A stretch of DNA of 38,303 nt. It comes from Balamuthia mandrillaris. Taxonomy: Eukaryota; Discosea; Longamoebia; Balamuthiidae. The notes under the pieces are model-generated. The model was not told where the DNA came from. It ran no database searches and worked only from the letters and a program-made list of their open reading frames with translations. Numbering within the stretch: position 1 is the first letter of the stretch; every line of letters begins with the position of its first letter. This document shows positions 36,050 through 38,303 of this stretch, one piece after another. The stretch lies in the NCBI GenBank assembly GCA_031835245.1, contig JAVKOQ010000402.1:5001-43303 (forward strand), given 5' to 3'. The position numbers and the translations under genes were made by a program.

Positions 36050-36336
36050 CTTTCTCCTTGTCTTTCTCTCTCTCTTTTTTTGTTAGTTGTTAAAATATTA
36101 GTCGAAAAAATACCATTTTTTCGAAAAATATCGATATCTGATAGAACATTCGAATATTATTCGAATATTATCGATTTTTTCGTTGTTTTGCTTAATAAGA
36201 GCATGCATACGTGTAATTTGACCTTTTATGATATGTGTGACGTATGTGTAAAATTGTAAAATTAAAAATTCGAAAAACTGAATCTGAAAAAAAATAAGAA
36301 AAAAAAGAAAAAAAAAAAGGAGAGAGAGAGAGAGAG
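36050..36336. promoter_or_regulatory. Bidirectional promoter PIGX / LARP4-like
   Basis: A 287-bp AT-rich spacer. It contains an inverted repeat TCGAAAAAAT / ATTTTTTCGA with a 3-base loop (36102-36124), ATCGAT at 36130-36135 and 36170-36175, and two head-to-tail copies of TTCGAATATTA (36149-36170). The LARP side ends in an A-rich and GA-rich leader just before the ATG. No GTCGAC is present. Confidence 0.55.
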
Positions 36337-38303
36337 ATGGAAGGAAAGGACAGCAGCAGTGAGAAGAGCCCTTCCCCGGCGGACGCCAGCGTCACACTCT
36401 CTACCACCAGCGAGGAGGTCCCCTCGCCGCCCCAGCCCGAGGCGCTGCAGGCAGGAGCAACCACCACCCCCGCCGAACAACAGGGAGAGGACGAGGAGGA
36501 GCACGATCCCGCCGCCCTTCGCGCCAAGGTGGAGGGCCTCCTCTCCAAGGAGCACCTCATCCGCAGCCCCGCCCTCCTGGCGGCCATGAACGCGGAGCTC
36601 TGGATGCCCGTCGCCATGCTGCACTCCCTGGGCCTGGTCCGGGCGGAGGCCGCTGCGATCGTGGCGGCCGCCCGCGACTCAGAGCGGGTGAGCTTCAATC
36701 CGGAGGGCACCCTCGTCAGGCCCAACATGAAGGCCCCCCGTACCTCGCTCATCTTGCGGGACATTCCCGCTGCCACTGATTTAGAGGTCAATCAATCCGA
36801 CCGTCACCTTTCTCCCTCTCTCTCTTCTCTCTTCTCTCTTCTCTCCTTCTCTCTTCCCTCATCGCTACTTTTTTTTGAGGATCTGATTTTTGATTTTTTC
36901 TTTTTTTTTTTCGTTTCACTCACAACAAAACAAACACACACACCAACAGGAAATAAAACTGTTGTTCAAAGCGAAGGAAGGAGAGGCGGCTCTGCCGGAG
37001 CCTGTCGCCGTCAACCCTGACATTGGGGACTGTTGGTTCGTGGCCTTTGCCACGGAGGAGGAGACGCTCAAGGCCTTGGACCATGTCCGCAAGCAGCGCT
37101 TTCAGGAGAAACCCGTCAAAGCTCGCATTAAGACCGAGAACTTGCTTCGTAGCCTGTACTTATTTTTCTCTGCTTCTCTGCCTCTTCCTTTCGTCAATTA
37201 CCTCTTCTCTCGTTCTGTGCTTCTCATCTCCTGGTCTCTCCTCCTCCCCTTTATACAGAATGAACGAGGCTGCTGCTTCAGCAGACCAAGGCTCATCGGA
37301 CTCTGTTGCAGGGGGTCTTTTGCCAGCGACTGACGTTACTCCTCCTTTGGCCTACTATTACGACTACACCACAGGAACAACAATGGCAGTGCCTTATGCA
37401 GGCTTCACTTATCCATATGCCAATAGCATTCCCCAACAACAGCAACAACAAGCATCACGAGGCGGGCATGTTCCTTTACCAATTCCTGCTGGCATAGCGC
37501 CGTATAACCATGCGTATGGCGCCACAGGTGGAGGTACCCTTTTTGTTTTCTTTGTTTTCTCTCTTCCTCCTGTAATTATGCAACGGATATTAAATGCCTC
37601 GTTTTTTTTTAAAAAAAAATAATATAAAGACAATAGGGACCGGCGAAGAAGCAAAGACCCGAATAGACGCAGAGATGGTGGTGGAAACCGATCAGCCAAC
37701 GGTAAACAAAGCATATTCTTGTGTCTTGTCATTTGTTTTCTTACTGAGTGTCAATAATAGATTCAAGAGACAACGTGGATGGGCGGAGACGAAAAGGTGG
37801 AAGAGGCAGAAGGTTGCAAGATTCACCAGAAGAGCAAACCCCTATCTCTCGAACGCCACCTCAGTTGGGCCTTCAAAACTTTCCTCCCCTTGGTCTTGTT
37901 AGCGAAAAAACAACTCACGGCTATCAAAAAGGTACTTGCAGACTTTCTGGTTCTTCATCTTTCTGTTTATTTTTCTCTTTTTCTTTGCTCTTGTTCTTTC
38001 AGTGCCTTGCTTTCTTGTCCTCTTACGATGTTTTTTCATTTTCTTTCTCTTTGGTCATTTCTCTTTCTTTTCTTTGGTCCTTTCTCATGTTGTTTTCTCT
38101 TAAACATTCTGTTTAAATCATTGCACCTCAACAGACTTTATAAAGCGAACCAGAGAAGAAATACTGGAAGTGGTGAAAGACCTAGAAGTGCCCAAACAGT
38201 GTCCACTACGCCCAACCCACCAATCGGCTGTAGTGATACTGGATGAGGCCAATGTCAAAATCTTAGCCAAACCTCGTATCAACACCACCAACTACAAGAA
38301 CAA
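36337..38303 (+). CDS. LARP4-like La-related protein (3' end outside window)
   Basis: RNA-binding protein related to LARP4/4B, which bind poly(A) tails and PABP in the cytoplasm and stabilise mRNAs. Exons seen: 36337-36786, 36950-37155, 37259-37533, 37630-37701, 37761-37931 and 38135 to the edge. After an acidic Ser/Pro-rich start (1-65) comes a La-motif-like segment (about 66-125, LRAKVEGLLSKEHLIRSPAL onward to NPEGTLVRPNMK). Next is an RRM: SLILRDIPAATDLEEIKLLF, CWFVAFATEEETLKALDHVR, KPVKARIKTENLLRS, close to LARP4 CIVILREIPE and GKPIMARIK. A Tyr/Gln/Pro-rich region (TPPLAYYYDYTTG, poly-Gln) and Arg-rich/RGG-like stretches (RDRRRSKDPNRRRDGGG; GRRRKGGRGRR) follow. The usual La-motif aromatics are missing. 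Exon 2/3 donor could be 37149 instead of 37156. The protein continues past the window. Confidence 0.8.

Overview
This is nuclear DNA of a eukaryotic microbe: gene-dense, intron-rich, and using the standard genetic code (TAA, TAG and TGA all end genes here). I read twelve protein genes. Eleven are complete and one runs off the right edge. Introns are short GT-AG introns with strongly pyrimidine-rich bodies, usually about 70-160 bp. The 10.0-11.2 kb gene is a close match to the 34-kDa calcium-regulated actin-bundling protein known from Dictyostelium. Together with plain eukaryotic housekeeping genes this points to an amoebozoan or another amoeboid protist, but the species cannot be named from sequence alone. 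I saw no transposon, virus-like element, tRNA, rRNA or CRISPR array. Exon borders were found by eye from reading frame, splice dinucleotides and family conservation, so single borders may be off by a base or use a neighbouring AG.

Layout. 334-1070 (+) MED22, Mediator head subunit. 1154-5219 (-) NUP85, nuclear pore Y-complex. 5455-9650 (+) TANGO6/RTP1-like HEAT protein. 10016-11177 (+) 34-kDa actin-bundling protein. 11371-13523 (-) SAM50, mitochondrial outer-membrane beta-barrel insertase. 13786-16182 (-) OLA1, Obg-like ATPase. 16594-19905 (+) GON4L-like SANT/Myb protein. 20127-23702 (-) importin beta-1. 24914-28582 (-) ER glucosidase I (MOGS). 28913-34742 (+) large conserved HEAT/ARM protein without a clear function. 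34778-36049 (-) PIGX, subunit of the GPI mannosyltransferase. 36337 to the right edge (+) LARP4-like La-related protein.

The genes are mostly arranged as alternating divergent and convergent pairs with short spacers (35-411 bp; the exception is 1.2 kb between KPNB1 and MOGS). Five of the twelve concern RNA polymerase II or nuclear transport (MED22, NUP85, TANGO6/RTP1, GON4L, KPNB1). NUP85 and TANGO6 share a 235-bp head-to-head promoter. There is no operon and no obvious new multi-gene system. The most interesting material is non-coding: a GTCGAC palindrome concentrated in four of the intergenic regions, a different thrice-repeated motif in the MOGS/HEAT promoter, compound minisatellites inside introns (one unit shared by two distant loci), and simple repeats whose strand nearly always follows the direction of transcription. 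On the protein side, the LARP4-like gene has lost the usual RNA-contacting residues of its La motif.
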